Made by a program: the position numbers and the translations under genes. The notes under the pieces are model-generated. The model ran no database searches and had not been told where the DNA came from. It saw only the letters and a list, made by a program, of their open reading frames with translations. From positions 43,832,568 through 43,896,567 of the forward strand of contig JAJLRJ010000004.1 of the NCBI GenBank assembly GCA_024195265.1: a stretch of DNA of 64,000 nt, written 5' to 3'. The DNA is from Dendrophyllia cribrosa. Taxonomy: Eukaryota; Cnidaria; Anthozoa; Scleractinia; Dendrophylliidae. Shown here in pieces: positions 62,379 through 64,000 of this stretch (positions are counted from its first letter, which is position 1; each line of letters opens with the position of its first letter).

Positions 62379-64000
62379 ATGGACTCTGTCTGGAACGGAA
62401 CGGACCTTACAAACAGCAGCAGTAATTCCCCAGATTTCGTGGGAGCATCGGCTGGTCACATCGTCAGAGCAATATGGCTTTCCTTCGTGTTTGTTTTTGG
62501 AACAGTGGGTAATATTCTTTTATTTGCGGTGATTTTGCGAAGGGGGAAGATCACGAATGTTACCAACTTATTCAACCTGAACCTGGCGGTGGCTGATTTA
62601 ATCCGGATTTTCCTGTATATACCGGTTTATCTGATTTATTCCGCGCACGATGAATGGCCTCCGGGGTTGGGTTTAGTAGGATGCAAACTTGTATTCATGA
62701 TTGTCCAGAATAGCCTAACGACGTCCATTTGGACCTTGCTGTTTATGAGCATGGAAAGATTCCGGGCTGTAGTGCACCCGCTGAAGAAACAGGTATGTAA
62801 GCAAATTCAAAGCCGCCATGATGATAACAAATACGTATACTGTCTGTAGCCTGAATAAATAGCATACATTCAAAATTGGGGATTGGGCGGCAACAATATC
62901 AAACTGGCGCGGAAGAGGTGCTCGTTAATTGTACCTTTTGACTTTTATATCTACCCCGTATTTCTTTTAGAGTAAAAAAGGGAGAGATATATTACAGTCG
63001 TAGGGAAGTACATAGAAAACATTTTTAGATGCAACGGACTCTTTCTCAAATAAAATTGTCAAAACTAATGTTTTTTATGCGCCTGTGTTGTTAAAGCCCA
63101 TAAAACTATATTCTAATTTATATTCGTTTTTTTTTTTCAAAATGTCCAGCGAGTAACCCCGTGACGTTTCTATTGAGGAGACCCTGCACACGGGCGGGCG
63201 GTCAAATACCAAAAATATTTTTAAAGATTTGTAAATCTTATATTTAACTAGATATATCTGACTGATTGTTCTCAATCAAGGTTCGTTTATTGCTCCTGTC
63301 TCAACTGTACTTTCTTTGAACCTTCTCTTTTTGTTTGTTTTTCTCTGTGCTGTAATTTAGTTATTGTATTGTATTGTTAATAAAAAAAAAAAATAAAAAT
63401 AAAAAAAATAAAAAATAAAAATAAAAAAAAATAAAAAAATAAATAAATAAATAAAAAAAAAAAAAAAAAACCCGTGACGTTTCTATTGAGGAGACCCTGC
63501 ACACGGGCGGGAAATACTGTATCCCATAATGCAATTGCATATTTCCAAGTACAGAGAAAAAAGACTGACAAATTTTAATGCCTAGTATATTAAGCAATCG
63601 CTTCTCAATCAATTCTACGACTGCAATATGGCTTCGCTTGCCATCTTAATTGTCGCCTTTTCTTTTTAATCGTAATAGTTGAAAGCAGATCAGCATTGCC
63701 AAATTTTGAAATAAAAATATTAATTTTAAATTTCTGTGACTGTTATCTTTTTTAGTTTTATTTTTTTAAATAATAAATTCTTGCTTGTGATTTCTTACTA
63801 GTTAGCATGTTATAAGTAACATGTACATTTCTACCTTGCAGATGTCCATTCGTCTAGCACGGTACCTTGTGCTTGTCTCATGGTTCCTCGGATTCATTAC
63901 CAGCATGTGCTTTGTAATGTCACTCAGACTTGCCACCGATGACAATGGCCGCGCTCATTGTTTTGTTTACTCGGAAAAAAGCTGGTTGATAAAAGGTCTC
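62379..64000 (+). CDS. Class A (rhodopsin-like) G-protein-coupled receptor, partial
   Basis: Exon 1 is 62379-62792 (138 codons, donor GTATGT) and exon 2 starts at 63842 after TTGCAG, phase 0, and runs off the window. Seen: N-terminal glycosylation sites (WNGT, NSSS), TM1 with GTVGNILLF (Asn 1.50), TM2 with NLNLAVADL (Asp 2.50), the extracellular Cys before TM3 (LVGCKL), TM3 ending MSMERFRAVVHP (ERF in place of DRY), and in exon 2 TM4 with LVSWFLGFITSM followed by an extracellular loop Cys (RAHCFVY). The layout is that of peptide- or amine-type receptors; the ligand cannot be told. TM5-TM7 lie beyond the window. The start is the first in-frame Met before TM1. Confidence 0.88.
63158..63511. mobile_element. 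Poly(A) retroposon flanked by a 41 bp direct repeat
   Basis: The same 41 bp (CCCGTGACGTTTCTATTGAG onward to CACGGGCGGG) occurs at 63158-63198 and 63471-63511. Between them 272 bp ends in TATTGTATTGTTAATAAAAA and a long A-rich tail. This looks like a LINE-driven insertion with a target duplication, in the GPCR intron. Confidence 0.65.

Noticed and set aside
63361..63612. Phe-rich frames on the minus strand
   Set aside because: Translation of the retroposon poly(A) tail.

Overview
The window is animal nuclear DNA, most likely from an anthozoan cnidarian such as a stony coral. The basis is AT-rich sequence, short coding exons with GT/AG introns, secreted-protein first exons, nicotinic-receptor-like genes, and a dense load of short inverted-repeat elements (MITEs), microsatellites and retroelement fragments. 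I see no bacterial-style operons. The species is an inference, because I could not run a search.

The core is a cluster of three Cys-loop (nicotinic acetylcholine receptor-like) subunit genes that I rebuilt exon by exon. Gene 1 (111-14761, minus, 7 exons, 490 aa) and gene 2 (26692-34903, plus, 8 exons, 560 aa) diverge from a 12 kb spacer. Gene 2 and gene 3 (37540-46794, minus, 8 exons, 578 aa) converge tail to tail. All three splice in frame to a signal peptide, a complete ligand-binding domain with a C-x13-C Cys-loop and vicinal cysteines in loop C (alpha type), four membrane segments, and a pore segment with Glu at -1' (cation type). Intron positions and phases match between the genes, so they are tandem paralogues. 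Gene 1 lacks exactly the intron that the other two have inside the Cys-loop.

To the right (46795-62378) lies a MITE-rich interval with one sizeable unidentified gene (54553-55680, 375 aa, coiled coil plus serine motifs). The window ends inside a class A (rhodopsin-like) GPCR gene (from 62379, plus), cut by the window edge.

Introns and spacers hold most of the rest. There are two Harbinger-type elements, one with the N-terminal half of a HARBI1-like transposase and one with a MADF/Myb-like fragment. There are two Penelope-like (GIY-YIG) remnants, many TTAA-flanked (piggyBac-type) MITEs, three MITEs ending in poly-G/poly-C, and a MITE family with a variable number of internal ~87 bp units. A 43 bp minisatellite multiplies a real splice acceptor of gene 3. 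A four-copy 145 bp array in a gene 3 intron carries a perfect TGACGTCA site in each unit. Family names rest on motifs and terminal repeats read by eye; no database search was possible.
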